Below, one piece after another: positions 31,034 through 40,102 of a stretch of DNA of 64,000 nucleotides. The stretch's first letter is position 1. Each line of letters begins with the position of its first letter. Made by a program: the position numbers and the translations under genes. The notes below the pieces were generated by a model. It was not told the origin of the DNA. It searched no databases and saw only the letters and a list, made by a program, of their open reading frames with translations. The DNA lies in the NCBI GenBank assembly GCA_024583055.1, contig CP102145.1:1240001-1304000 (forward strand). Direction: 5' to 3'. The DNA is from Streptococcus suis (GTDB taxonomy: Bacteria; Bacillota; Bacilli; Lactobacillales; Streptococcaceae).

Positions 31034-31294
31034 CTAATAAATATCTTTACGGTGTCCAAACTCAAGGGCCAGAATAACCAGCTTATCCTCTTGAATATCG
31101 TAAATCAGTCTGTAATCGCCGATACGATAGCCCCATTCATTAGCTCGGTTATCTGTCAAGCCCTTGCCATGCTGCCTAGGATTTTCTGTACCGTCCAGAT
31201 GTTTGTCAATCCAGGTAAATAGTAACCTCTGTACCTGCTTATCCATTTTACGAATCTGACGCTGTGCTCTTTTGGAATAGTCAATACGGTACAT
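31034..31294 (-). CDS. RelE/ParE-family toxin
   Basis: 86 residues of the RelE fold: MYRIDYSKRAQRQIRKMDKQ at the start, GYRIGDYRLIYDIQEDKLVIL in the sheet, FGHRKDIY at the end. RelE-type toxins cut mRNA on the ribosome. The antitoxin gene lies one base upstream. A small hairpin CTGGT-ttg-ACCAG follows the stop. Confidence 0.88.
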   Translation of the reverse strand: MYRIDYSKRAQRQIRKMDKQVQRLLFTWIDKHLDGTENPRQHGKGLTDNRANEWGYRIGDYRLIYDIQEDKLVILALEFGHRKDIY

Positions 31295-31295
31295 G

Positions 31296-31517
31296 TTAAA
31301 AACCTAGCTCTTTCTTGAAGTCAGCGTGCGAAATGGTTTCAGGGTCGTCTTGGTACTCCTTATAGGCTTGGTGGTAGATTTTTAAATCAAACTCATCTTC
31401 TATAGTCCGCTCCAGCGCCTTCTTAAATAAACTCGAGAGGCTTTGGCCTGTCAACTGCGCGTAACTTTTGAAAAAAGTTTCCTCTTCTTGGTTCAATCGA
31501 ACTGTCACTGTACTCAT
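31296..31517 (-). CDS. RelB-like antitoxin (ribbon-helix-helix)
   Basis: 73 residues. MSTVTVRLNQEEETFFKSYAQ is a ribbon-helix-helix DNA-binding N-terminus, and the acidic tail would wrap the toxin. TACAAT at 31545-31540 (minus) lies inside a near-palindromic TGTTACATTGTAGCACA stretch that may be the autoregulatory operator. Confidence 0.87.
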   Translation of the reverse strand: MSTVTVRLNQEEETFFKSYAQLTGQSLSSLFKKALERTIEDEFDLKIYHQAYKEYQDDPETISHADFKKELGF

Positions 31518-31545
31518 GCTTATCCCTCCATTATGTTACATTGTA

Positions 31546-31770
31546 GCACATTTGCCAAAAAAGGCAAACTATCCCCCCTCTTATATGGTTCTACTTACGC
31601 CAATTCTGCGCCCTCTATTTTTTCCCCACCCTGTCCGACGCTCTAGGAGGCCAGTGACGTCAAGAATTAGAAGACGGTTCAGGAGTTACAAACACGGGAC
31701 AAGAGCAATAACTACAGAAGATAAAGCTCCCAACGTAGCAGACTTTTGTAATTCTTGCTAAATTCTTCTA
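31546..31770. other. Intergenic stretch without a gene
   Basis: About 225 bases between the toxin pair and the thioredoxin-like gene. The plus-strand frame has no RBS and biased composition, and I see no hairpin or repeat. Confidence 0.5.
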
Positions 31771-31796
31771 TAATGTAAAAAAAAGAGGTGAACATT

Positions 31797-32132
31797 ATGG
31801 ATTTCCAAACTTACATCGAAGATTTTACAACTGTTACTGTGCAAGAGGCTGAAAAGCTCTTGGCAGATAAAGAGGGGGACATTCTCTTCATCGGTCGCGC
31901 CACCTGCCCCTACTGCAATCGCTTTGTACCGAAACTCCACAAGGTCTCTCAGGAAAATCAGCTGACCATCAACTTCCTGGACTCTAGCCAGATGAGCCCA
32001 GCTCTTCAAAACCTTCGTGACCACTACGGTGTCCCAACTGTACCAGGTCTCCTCGTCGCCAAAGCAGACGGTGTCCAAGTTCGTTGCGACTCTAGCATGA
32101 CGGAAGAAGAGATTTTGAATTTCCTTTCTTAA
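31797..32132 (+). CDS. Thioredoxin-like protein (bacteriocin-accessory type)
   Basis: 111 residues with the active site ATCPYCNRF and the cis-proline loop VPTVPGL of the thioredoxin fold. It resembles the PedC/BrcD type once linked to bacteriocin export and common as a stand-alone gene in streptococci. No signal peptide is present, so it acts in the cytosol. The start is set by GAGGTG 7 bases before the ATG. Confidence 0.8.
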   Translation: MDFQTYIEDFTTVTVQEAEKLLADKEGDILFIGRATCPYCNRFVPKLHKVSQENQLTINFLDSSQMSPALQNLRDHYGVPTVPGLLVAKADGVQVRCDSSMTEEEILNFLS

Positions 32133-32140
32133 TTCAGCAC

Positions 32141-32171
32141 AAAAGCACTGACCATCACGGCCAGTGCTTTT
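32141..32171 (+). terminator. Terminator of the thioredoxin-like gene
   Basis: AAAAGCACTG and CAGTGCTTTT are perfect 10-bp arms around an 11-base loop. Confidence 0.8.
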
Positions 32172-32252
32172 AAGGAGATTATGAAAAATATTTAGGATTG
32201 GTATTAGTATACCCCAAATTTTCCATCTCTCCATCAGTCTTGAGACGGATTA

Positions 32253-33071
32253 TTACTTGCTATCAAAAATATTTCCCAACTCAACGTCCACTCGGTTTTC
32301 TTTGACATTGATATCGGTCACGGCTAGCAGAGACTTGTAGTTAGCCACACTGCGGTCGCCTTTTTGATTTTCCGCAAAAACTGCTACACCGACCAAGGTC
32401 GAGTCAAACTCTGTCAAGAGGCTAATCATACCGTTGATAGTGCCACCATTTTTCAAAAAGTCATCGACAATGAGCACCCGGCTACCGGCCTTGAGACTGC
32501 GCTTAGAGAGGAACATCTTCTCGATCCGGTCGCTAGAACCCGACACATAGTTGACCGAAACGGTCGAACCTTCAGTAATTTTCAAGTCCCGACGAACGAT
32601 AACAAAGGGAACATTGAGGACGTTGGCAACGGCATTGGCCAAAGGAACCCCCTTGGTCGCCACGGTCATAACAGCATCAATCTTCTCTGCCTTAAAGGCA
32701 TCCGCGATAATGCGGCCAACATTTTTTAATACATGGGGCGTCGACAGCAAATCCGACGAATAAATATAGCCACCAGGCAGGATACGGCTACTTTCCGCCA
32801 TCTGATTGCGAAGGCTCTGGGCAATCTCGATCGACTCTTCCTTAGAAATAGACGGCGTAAAGACAACACCCCCACTAGCACCCGTAATGGTCTCGATATG
32901 TCCGATAGAGCTCTCTTCAAAAGCTTTTTTGATAATGGCAATGTCCTCTGAAATCGAAGACTTGGCTGATTCGTACTTTTCCGCAAAGGTATTCAAACTG
33001 GTTAATTCATAGGGGTGGTTAATCAGGTAATTGGAAATAACCACCATCCGTTCACTTCTTCTTAATTTCAT
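32253..33071 (-). CDS. purR: Purine operon regulator PurR (PRPP-binding)
   Basis: 272 residues: a winged HTH in the first 75 (MKLRRSERMVVISNYL), then a phosphoribosyltransferase-like domain with VLIVDDFLKNGGTI, the PRPP loop. PurR controls purine synthesis genes and responds to PRPP. The ATG at 33071 follows AGAGGAAA; the frame also opens at a GTG at 33089, which is less likely. Confidence 0.94.
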   Translation of the reverse strand: MKLRRSERMVVISNYLINHPYELTSLNTFAEKYESAKSSISEDIAIIKKAFEESSIGHIETITGASGGVVFTPSISKEESIEIAQSLRNQMAESSRILPGGYIYSSDLLSTPHVLKNVGRIIADAFKAEKIDAVMTVATKGVPLANAVANVLNVPFVIVRRDLKITEGSTVSVNYVSGSSDRIEKMFLSKRSLKAGSRVLIVDDFLKNGGTINGMISLLTEFDSTLVGVAVFAENQKGDRSVANYKSLLAVTDINVKENRVDVELGNIFDSK

Positions 33072-33097
33072 AACAATTTCCTCTTTCACTTTTTTTC

Positions 33098-33157
33098 ATT
33101 ATACCACACCAACACACAAAAAGCGAACTTTTTCTATCAAGAAAGTCCGCTTTTTTC
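33098..33157 (-). promoter_or_regulatory. purR promoter, PurBox-like site and terminator hairpin
   Basis: The minus strand has TGTGGTATAAT (TATAAT 33103-33098). At 33118-33130 AAAAGCGAACTTT fits a PurBox in 12 of 13 positions. That same stretch is one arm of a hairpin (AAAAAGCG...CGCTTTTT, to 33157) that ends the preceding kinase gene. Terminator and operator therefore overlap. Confidence 0.5.
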
Positions 33158-33162
33158 GTTTT

Positions 33163-34047
33163 TTATCTGTTTTTACCTAGATACCAGGAGGGAATGACCT
33201 CCTTATAGCCCTGATACCAATCAAAAAGCTGTTTAGCCTGCGTTTTCATCAGAGGAATCTGGTCTGGATTCACCTCTTCCGCCCAGACCAAGGCTCCAAT
33301 GCTATTGACCGTCAGATAAAGGGCCAGCAGCTGCCAAAATTCTTCTGGAATAGCCTCTTCAAAATAGGCATCCAGCATCCCTCGAGCCAAAGCTGGAGAA
33401 GTTTCCACTGTAAATATCAGTCGATTGAACTCCTCCCAAGGATCGCCCTTGTCAAAACGATCAAAATCCAGCAGGTAAAGCTGACCATCCTGGCCCACCA
33501 ACATATTCCCATCATGGAAATCCCCGTGGTGATAAGCAATCGGACGACCCCCTACCAAGTGACGACTGCGCTCGATGAACTCCAACATAGCCTGCCCCTG
33601 CTCATAAGCATGGCTAGCAGTCTGGTAAGCCGCAGTCTTTTTGTCAATTTTAGCCTGATAATAGCTCTCCCAATTCAAGCTAGTCTGGTCAATTGGGATT
33701 TGATGAAGGACTTTTAATAGCTTCCCCGCTTGGCAACCTAGCTCATAGAGAGTTTCATCCGACAAATTCGGAGCCGCTTGTCTCAAATCCTCCCCCTCAA
33801 TCCACTCAAAAATCTGGTAGACTGACTGACCATCATAAGTCAATTCGACTGTTTTTTGCACTGGCAAATTCCTCTCAAACAAGATTTTGAGTAGGGCAAA
33901 TTCAGCCTGCTTATCGGCCAACTTTTCCACAAGCGCAATCCGTAATAAAAATTTCTGACCATGTTCATCCACAGCCAGAAACTTTTGGTCAGCAGACCAG
34001 CCCTTGGTGATGGGCTGGCACGCAATCAATTTGGTTTTCATCTTCAT
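33163..34047 (-). CDS. APH-family phosphotransferase, substrate unknown
   Basis: 294 residues with the aminoglycoside/choline-kinase fold. It shows IAYHHGDFHDGNML (catalytic loop) and YLLDFDRFDKGDPWEEFNRL (metal-binding Asp). Streptococci carry such a gene in this housekeeping block, so a metabolic or repair role is more likely than drug resistance. It overlaps yhaM by four bases and ends the transcript. Confidence 0.82.
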   Translation of the reverse strand: MKMKTKLIACQPITKGWSADQKFLAVDEHGQKFLLRIALVEKLADKQAEFALLKILFERNLPVQKTVELTYDGQSVYQIFEWIEGEDLRQAAPNLSDETLYELGCQAGKLLKVLHQIPIDQTSLNWESYYQAKIDKKTAAYQTASHAYEQGQAMLEFIERSRHLVGGRPIAYHHGDFHDGNMLVGQDGQLYLLDFDRFDKGDPWEEFNRLIFTVETSPALARGMLDAYFEEAIPEEFWQLLALYLTVNSIGALVWAEEVNPDQIPLMKTQAKQLFDWYQGYKEVIPSWYLGKNR

Positions 34048-34988
34048 TGGTCAATATCCGGTTTGTAGAAGGCGCGATTGTCCATGGCAAAGATACGGCT
34101 GGTCATCTCGCCCGGTCCCACCTTTTCCAGAGCCGTCAGCATCATCATCATTTCCGCATCAATGTTGTCAATCATGTGGAGAATTTCTGCCTCCATGATT
34201 TGCGGACGAACAGGACTACCATATTCCAGCAAACCATGATGGCTGAGAATGACATGGCGGAGAACGGTTACATCTTCCAGACTATCATCAATGCCCAATT
34301 CCATCAGAACCTTGGTAATTTCTTCATCAATCAAGGAAATGTGCCCAATCAGATTTCCCCGAACAGTATAGCCCGTATTGTCTGGACCTGTCAATTCAAT
34401 GACCTTGGCTAAGTCGTGCAACATAATCCCGGCAAAGAGCAGGCTCTTGTTGAGCTGCGGATAGACATCGCCAATCTTGTCCGCCAGACGAACCATGGTC
34501 GCCGTGTGGAAAGACAAACCGGAGTAAAAGGCATGGTGATTGGTCTTGGCCGCTGGATAGGAATAAAATTCCTTTTCGTACTTGCTGTAGAGAGCCCGAA
34601 CGATGCGCTGCCAAGTCGCATTTTCAATCTGGAAAATCATCTGACTCAGGTAGTCCTTGGTATCCTTGACATCAACAGGCGGTTTTTCCTTGAAATCCGC
34701 TGGATCATTTGGCTCGCCAGCTTTCGGCAAACGGATCACCAACTGATTGACCTGAGGCGTATTATTGTAAACCTCGCGGCGTCCTTGGACATGAACGACC
34801 ACTCCAGCCACAAAATCCTTGATTTTTCCCGGTTGGGCATCCCAAACCTTGCCATCAATCTCGCCCGTATCGTCTTGGAAAGTCAGGGCTAGATAATCCT
34901 TGCCAGCTCTGGTCTGACGAACATCGGCTGACTTGATCAGATAAAATCCTTCGAAGAACTCATCTGCTTTCATTTGGTTAATTTTCAT
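34044..34988 (-). CDS. yhaM: 3'-5' exoribonuclease YhaM/Cbf1
   Basis: 314 residues: an N-terminal OB-fold (about 10-95) and an HD domain with FHTATMVRLADKIG and IMLHDLAKVIELTG. YhaM trims short tails from RNA 3' ends in Gram-positives. It overlaps rmuC by 11 bases and the kinase gene by 4. Confidence 0.92.
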   Translation of the reverse strand: MKINQMKADEFFEGFYLIKSADVRQTRAGKDYLALTFQDDTGEIDGKVWDAQPGKIKDFVAGVVVHVQGRREVYNNTPQVNQLVIRLPKAGEPNDPADFKEKPPVDVKDTKDYLSQMIFQIENATWQRIVRALYSKYEKEFYSYPAAKTNHHAFYSGLSFHTATMVRLADKIGDVYPQLNKSLLFAGIMLHDLAKVIELTGPDNTGYTVRGNLIGHISLIDEEITKVLMELGIDDSLEDVTVLRHVILSHHGLLEYGSPVRPQIMEAEILHMIDNIDAEMMMMLTALEKVGPGEMTSRIFAMDNRAFYKPDIDQ

Positions 34989-36216
34989 CTAAATCCTCTT
35001 CTAATGGGGACAGGCCGAGCAGACCCTTGGTCTGGTCGTCTTCGTAGAGTTCAATGGTGCGCAGGGTCCGCTCAATGGCTGACGTCCGTGTCGTCAGGAG
35101 CTTGTCAATATTGGAGCTAGCTTGGTTAATCTGGCGCTGGGCCTTGATTAATAGATCGCTGAACTTGCCAAATTCCAGCTTGACATTGCCTAAGACCTTG
35201 CTGATGTCGTCGGCCGACCGCTGAATATTAAGGGTCTTAAAGCCGACGGACAGGGAATTGAGCAAGGCAGATAGGGTCGTCGGACCTGCCACTACAATGT
35301 TTTCCTGCCGGCGCAGGTCATCAAAGAAAATGGGATTGCGGACCACTTCCGCATAGAGCCCCTCGGTTGGCAAAAAGAGCACACCAAAATTGGTCGTTTC
35401 AGGCGGGTTCAGATACTTGCTCTGAATATCCTTGGCAAAGCGCTTGATAGCCGCCAACAGTTGCTTGCGGTGAAAGTCAATTTGGTCCCTGTCGCCGGTT
35501 TCATAAGCATCTTCCAAACGGTAATAATCCGCCAGTGGAAACTTGGAGTCAATGGGCAGGTAGACATAATCCTCTGCTGATTGCCCCGGCAACTTGACAG
35601 CATATTCGACCCGCTCTCCGGAACCCTTAACCGTCGCAAATTCCCTCTCGTACTGGCTGGGCGTCAAAATATCCTCGATAATCTGTCCCAGCTGGAGCTC
35701 ACCCATGATGCCTCGCGACTTGGTTCCGGACAAAACCTTATTGAGGCTACCAACATCACGCGCCACTGTCTGCATCTCACCCAATCCACGATTGACAGAT
35801 TCCAACTGCTTGGACACTGTTTCAAATGAGGCTTGCAGGCGAGTTTGCAGGGTTTTTTCTAATTTTTCTTCCACCGTCTGGCGCATCTCTTCCAAGCGTT
35901 TTTCGTTGGACTCCTGAATGGCTTGGAGGCGCTGGTCAGTGGCATCACGATTTTGCAGGAGACTGTGGTGAATATCCTGCCGAATGTCTGTTAATTGTTG
36001 ATAGAGTTCGCGCCGGAGTTCATTGACTTCGCGACTGAGAACCTGTTGCTGCTTGAGACTGGTTGATTCCAATTGATAGGTCAACTGGTCCGACAATTGG
36101 TCAGCAGTGTCCTCGGCCTGGTCTTGCAACATCAGAGACAAGCTCTGCCATTTTCCATAGAGAAAGACCAAACCGACCACCACCAAAAGCAGCAAGATGA
36201 TTTGTAGTATTTCCAT
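34978..36216 (-). CDS. rmuC: DNA recombination protein RmuC
   Basis: 412 residues: one N-terminal membrane helix, a long coiled coil (about 30-190, many Glu, Gln and Arg) and a nuclease-like core with GIMGELQLGQIIEDILTPSQYE. RmuC limits DNA inversions. It starts right after thiN and overlaps yhaM. Confidence 0.9.
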   Translation of the reverse strand: MEILQIILLLLVVVGLVFLYGKWQSLSLMLQDQAEDTADQLSDQLTYQLESTSLKQQQVLSREVNELRRELYQQLTDIRQDIHHSLLQNRDATDQRLQAIQESNEKRLEEMRQTVEEKLEKTLQTRLQASFETVSKQLESVNRGLGEMQTVARDVGSLNKVLSGTKSRGIMGELQLGQIIEDILTPSQYEREFATVKGSGERVEYAVKLPGQSAEDYVYLPIDSKFPLADYYRLEDAYETGDRDQIDFHRKQLLAAIKRFAKDIQSKYLNPPETTNFGVLFLPTEGLYAEVVRNPIFFDDLRRQENIVVAGPTTLSALLNSLSVGFKTLNIQRSADDISKVLGNVKLEFGKFSDLLIKAQRQINQASSNIDKLLTTRTSAIERTLRTIELYEDDQTKGLLGLSPLEEDLDEN

Positions 36217-36849
36217 CTAATCCTTATCCTTGCTGTAAATCAGGACCACATAGCCTGTGTCCAGACTGATGTCCATGTCCCTACCTATAAATTCGTTAGA
36301 GGCGTAGCATTTTTTGTAAAAATAATTTTCGTCGTCCAAGGGATACTTGGCATGTTTGATGGTCAAGCGACTGCCGTCGGACGGCATGAAGGAAATATAG
36401 GTCATACCCGCAATCGGTGAAATCCTGTGCTGTCCAGCAGGCCGAAAACGAATGACATTCTGCTGGTCCACTAGCTCGATATGCTCCATAAATGGCGCCA
36501 AATCAGGTTCTGCTGCCAGAAACAAATTGGTCATGGCATGGTCCATTCGACCGCCAAAGGCTGCGTAAATCTGAACCTGTGCCGTTTGATGCCGCTTGAA
36601 AATCTCCTTGAGCGCCAATTCCAAGTCCGTATCATCCTTCTCAGCTGGGGCCTTGATAACCAGCTCTGCTCTTTCCTCAATCCGCGATAAATCCGCTGGG
36701 CTGACCGAGTCAAAATCGCCAACTGCCATATCAAGAGGAAGGTCATTTTCCAAAAGCCGTAAACAACCCGCATCTACGCCCACATAGAGGTCCACAGGCG
36801 CAGGCAAGCTTTCAAACTGTCCACCAGCGACGACTGCGGCCCTAATCAC
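36217..36849 (-). CDS. thiN: Thiamine diphosphokinase
   Basis: Converts thiamine to thiamine diphosphate. The 210 residues include AVGDFDSVS and EKDDTDLELAL, the metal and ATP-binding signatures, and FGGRMDHAMTN. It overlaps rpe by 8 bases in the usual rsgA-rpe-thiN-rmuC order. Confidence 0.93.
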   Translation of the reverse strand: MIRAAVVAGGQFESLPAPVDLYVGVDAGCLRLLENDLPLDMAVGDFDSVSPADLSRIEERAELVIKAPAEKDDTDLELALKEIFKRHQTAQVQIYAAFGGRMDHAMTNLFLAAEPDLAPFMEHIELVDQQNVIRFRPAGQHRISPIAGMTYISFMPSDGSRLTIKHAKYPLDDENYFYKKCYASNEFIGRDMDISLDTGYVVLIYSKDKD

Positions 36850-37501
36850 GAAGAGCAGCTCTCAACTTGGCAACATTGGCCTCCAAGTCACCCTTGAAGA
36901 GGAAGGAGCCAGCCACAAAGACGTTAGCGCCCGCGTCCTTGGCAGAATGAATGGTCTTATCATCAATACCACCGTCGACCTCGATGTCAAAATCCAATCC
37001 CTTAGCCTTGCGCATTTCCACCAAGGCTGCAATCTTTTCAGCCACCTCTGGAATGTAGGCCTGACCGCCGAAGCCCGGATTGACTGTCATCAGGAGCACT
37101 TGGTCCACCAAATTGAGCACAGGCTCAATGGTCACCAAAGGCGTACCCGGATTGATAACCACGCCAACCTTCATACCCGCCGCATGGATTTTCTGCAAGG
37201 TTCCATGCAGATGTAGGGTCGCCTCAGCGTGAATGGTTAAAATATCCGCACCCGCACGGGCAAAGGTTTCGATATGATTTTCTGGATTGGACACCATCAA
37301 ATGGCAGTCAAAGACCAGTTTGCTATGGGGACGCATGGCAGCCACCACGTCGGCACCGAAACTGATATTGGGCACAAAATGACCGTCCATGACGTCGATG
37401 TGGACATATTCAACACCAACCGCCTCTAGGCGCTCCAGTTCTGATTGAAAATTTGCATAATCTGCCGCCAAGATAGATGGCGCAATCTTGTAATGTGACA
37501 T
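36842..37501 (-). CDS. rpe: Ribulose-phosphate 3-epimerase
   Basis: Pentose phosphate enzyme, 219 residues from MSHYKIAPSILAADYANF. It shows HIDVMDGHFVPNISFG, DCHLMV, VNPGFGGQ and EVDGGI, all typical of the TIM-barrel epimerase. The frame extends three codons upstream to a TTG at 37510; the ATG is preferred. It lies 14 bases after rsgA. Confidence 0.95.
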   Translation of the reverse strand: MSHYKIAPSILAADYANFQSELERLEAVGVEYVHIDVMDGHFVPNISFGADVVAAMRPHSKLVFDCHLMVSNPENHIETFARAGADILTIHAEATLHLHGTLQKIHAAGMKVGVVINPGTPLVTIEPVLNLVDQVLLMTVNPGFGGQAYIPEVAEKIAALVEMRKAKGLDFDIEVDGGIDDKTIHSAKDAGANVFVAGSFLFKGDLEANVAKLRAALRD

Positions 37502-37514
37502 AGGAACCAACTTT

Positions 37515-38390
37515 CTATTTGAATTTCTTACTAACTTTGCTATAGGTTTCGCGCTGATTTTGGATTTCGCTCAAAAATTGTAGGTAATTGTCAAAGCGAC
37601 TTTGGGAAATGGCAGAGCTTTCTACCGCAGCCTTGACTGCACAGTCCGGCTCGTGAGTATGAGTACAAGTTCTGAACTTGCAAGCCTGACTGGCCTCCGC
37701 AATTTCTGGGAAACAATCCGTCAGAGCCTCTGCCTCCTTGACCTCGTAGTCCAAGGATGAAAAGCCCGGTGTATCCGCAATTTTCCCGCCGAATACATTG
37801 TAAAAACTGACCGCACGTGTCGTATGGCGACCGCGACCAAGGCTGTCTGAAATCGCCCCCGTTTCTAAGGCCAAATCTGGCGCAAGGCGATTGAGCAAGG
37901 TCGACTTGCCCACACCTGTCTGACCCATAAAGACCGTGACCTTGTCGGTCAAGAGCGGCGTCAGCTCCTCCAAGCTGAAAATGAAGGGATAGCCAATTTT
38001 TTCATAGATGGCCTTGAAGGCATCCATTTCCGCATGGTCCTCCAGCAAATCCATCTTGGAAATGTAAACAATCGGTTCCATCTCCTTTTGCTCCAAGAGC
38101 ACCAAAAAACGGTCTAAGAGATTGGCATTAAAATCCGGCTCCTTGGCCGACATAATCACGACCGCTTGGTCAATATTGACAATGGGTGGCCGCACCAAGC
38201 TATTCTTGCGCTCATGGATTTTTAAAATATAGCCCTCCGACTGCTCCTCAGCCGAAAAGTCCACAAAATCTCCAACGTAGGGCGTCTGGACTTTCTTGCG
38301 AAAATTTCCCCGCGCTCGGGTCTGATAAATCTGTCCATCCGCCTCGACATAGTAAAAACCAGCCAAGGCCTTAATAATTCTTCCTTGCAA
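37515..38390 (-). CDS. rsgA: Ribosome small subunit GTPase RsgA
   Basis: 30S maturation factor, 291 residues. It has an OB-fold N-terminus, a circularly permuted GTPase with [14 protein letters not shown], and a zinc motif in [16 protein letters not shown]. It begins at a TTG codon with AAAGGAG upstream. In related genomes ksgA precedes it; here 6 kb of other genes intervene. Confidence 0.94.
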   Translation of the reverse strand: MQGRIIKALAGFYYVEADGQIYQTRARGNFRKKVQTPYVGDFVDFSAEEQSEGYILKIHERKNSLVRPPIVNIDQAVVIMSAKEPDFNANLLDRFLVLLEQKEMEPIVYISKMDLLEDHAEMDAFKAIYEKIGYPFIFSLEELTPLLTDKVTVFMGQTGVGKSTLLNRLAPDLALETGAISDSLGRGRHTTRAVSFYNVFGGKIADTPGFSSLDYEVKEAEALTDCFPEIAEASQACKFRTCTHTHEPDCAVKAAVESSAISQSRFDNYLQFLSEIQNQRETYSKVSKKFK

Positions 38391-38525
38391 ACAAGACTCC
38401 TTTGGGTATTCTTATAAGTATTATACCAAAATTCCCTAGAAAAAAGGGAATAACAGGTGTTTAACTGCTACTCCCTCATCTAAAAACTGACTCTTTTTAT
38501 CCATAGTGCGTTTTTCTACTTACGG

Positions 38526-39717
38526 CTATTTTTCTAGTAATTCTTTGCCAAATCGGTCCAGCGGGATAGCCCCTAGAAGTGCGGTGACTAGAATTCCCAA
38601 GACAGCCACAGATAAAATCAATTGCCCACTAGCCAGACCGGCCACCAGGGGAATACCACCGATAGCCGCCTGAACAGTTGCCTTGGGCAGATAGGCAATG
38701 ACACAGAACAGCTTTTCCCGCTTACTAAAGCCATTGCCACTGACGCTAAGCCAGACAGCCAGGGAGCGGATGACCAGGGTCAGAGCAATTAAGCCCAGCG
38801 CTGGCAAACCAGCCACTGCAACGTAGGAAATATCCACGATGGACCCGACCAAGGCAAAGAGGAAAATTTCCCCAATGACCCACAAACGGCTAAAGAAACC
38901 AGCAAACCCTGCAACCTCAACCGGCAAGGCCTGACGATTAACCACCATGGTCGCCACCAGAATAGCCAACAAGCCTGAGAATGGAAACCGATTGGCATAG
39001 CGAGCCTCAATCGTCGCCAACAAGAAGGACAAACTAAAGAGCAAGAGGTATTGGTAGATAGGAGGAAGGCTGTCAGACTGGCGAATTGTTTTCAAGAACC
39101 TGGCAAAGGCTAAGCCTGCCAAGACCCCCACTAGCATACTGGTCAGAATAGTCAGTGGAATATTGACCAGGGATAGGACTTGGAAATCCCCCTTCTGAAC
39201 CAGGCTAAGGAAGGCCGTAAACAGGACAATCACCACCACATCGTCAAATGAGGCCCCCGCCAGTATCATTTGGGGAATTTTCTTCTGATGGCCAACTTTA
39301 TTTTCAATCAAGTCCACCATGCGCGGAACAAAAACCGCAGGAGATACTGCTGCCATGACACTGCCCATCAGAGCGGCCTCCCCATAGGACAGGTCAAAGA
39401 AAAGAGGCGCAGCCGACCAACTCTGCACAGGCTGGTAGGAAGGACATAAGCACGGCTGACCGACCAATGGTCTTGAAATCCGATAATTTTATGGTCAAAC
39501 CTGCCTTTATCAAAATAATAATCAGGGCAATCTTACGAATATCTGCTGAATTATCCAATAAACTCCTATCAATCCAATTCCCAACATAGGGTCCCAGCAG
39601 CATACCAACAAGCAGGAAACCAATGATTTTAGGCAGACCACCCTTTTGGCATAGCCAAGAAACAGTAACCGCTGCTATACAAATTAAGGCCAAAGACAAT
39701 AACATAAACCCCCTCAT
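38526..39717 (-). pseudogene. Cation:proton antiporter gene broken by a frameshift
   Basis: Two frames together make one membrane antiporter. The first (39717 to 39394) codes for MRGFMLLSLALICIAAV through SFLPACAELVG and then runs into a stop. The second, open down to 38526, continues with APLFFDLSYGEAALMGSV and later helices including GASFDDVVVIVLF. The switch lies near 39400-39425. The frames differ by one base, so one extra base or two lost bases explain it. The rest of the sequence is well kept, so the break looks recent, or it could be a sequencing error. Confidence 0.8.
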
Positions 39718-39790
39718 TTCTCCAAGAAAAATTCAAATCTAGATTGGTATAAACTCCTACACCAAACTATTTGATTAGGAGAAACACATT

Positions 39791-39889
39791 AGCGCAGGGG
39801 TTGATTGTTCAAAAGGCTCGAGGAACCTTTGAAGCTGTGGGGGCAAACGAACTCTTTCAACTTTCTGAGTTCTGGCCCACTCCCAGTAT
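39791..39889. repeat. Modular intergenic repeat, short copy
   Basis: It has the same head AGCGCAGGGGTTGATT and tail (GAAGCTGTG, AAACGAACTCT) as the copy at 9176-9406, but only one inner hairpin, TTCAAAAGG/ACCTTTGAA. It lies between the broken antiporter and tRNA-Leu. The rest of the 39718-39967 gap holds only the tRNA promoter. Confidence 0.6.
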
Positions 39890-39967
39890 AAGCCAAATAG
39901 AGAAAGATGTAAAGTTGCATTTGCCTCTAGCCAAATGAAGAAAAACGTAGTATAATAGTATCTATAA

Positions 39968-40049
39968 GCGGAGGTGGTGGAACGGCAGACACGCATGCTT
40001 CAGGCGCATGTGCCCATCGGGTGTGAGGGTTCAAATCCCTTCCTCCGCA
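39968..40049 (+). tRNA. tRNA-Leu (anticodon CAG)
   Basis: 82 bases. Acceptor stem GCGGAGG/CCTCCGC with discriminator A, anticodon stem CATGC/GCATG with loop TTCAGGC, so CAG at 40001-40003 reads CUG. The long variable arm and T-arm GAGGGTTCAAATCCCTT are present. CCA is not encoded. A TATAAT lies at 39951-39956. Very secure. Confidence 0.97.
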
Positions 40050-40066
40050 TATCATGATAAAAACTC

Positions 40067-40098
40067 AAAACCCAAGTCAGACAACTGGCTTGGGTTTT
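40067..40098. terminator. Bidirectional terminator, tRNA-Leu / LtaS-like gene
   Basis: AAAACCCAAGTCAG and CTGGCTTGGGTTTT pair around ACAA, with A and T runs on both sides. Confidence 0.85.
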
Positions 40099-40102
40099 AG
40101 TG

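Noticed and set aside
31443..31761. Plus-strand frames between the RelBE pair and the thioredoxin-like gene
   Set aside because: They partly overlap the antitoxin, lack an RBS and look like random intergenic translation.
33163..34047. Aminoglycoside resistance gene
   Set aside because: The kinase fold is right, but it sits in a conserved housekeeping block, so resistance cannot be claimed.
39775..39996. 73-residue minus-strand frame over tRNA-Leu
   Set aside because: It is the complement of the tRNA and its promoter plus a repeat, with no RBS and no family pattern.
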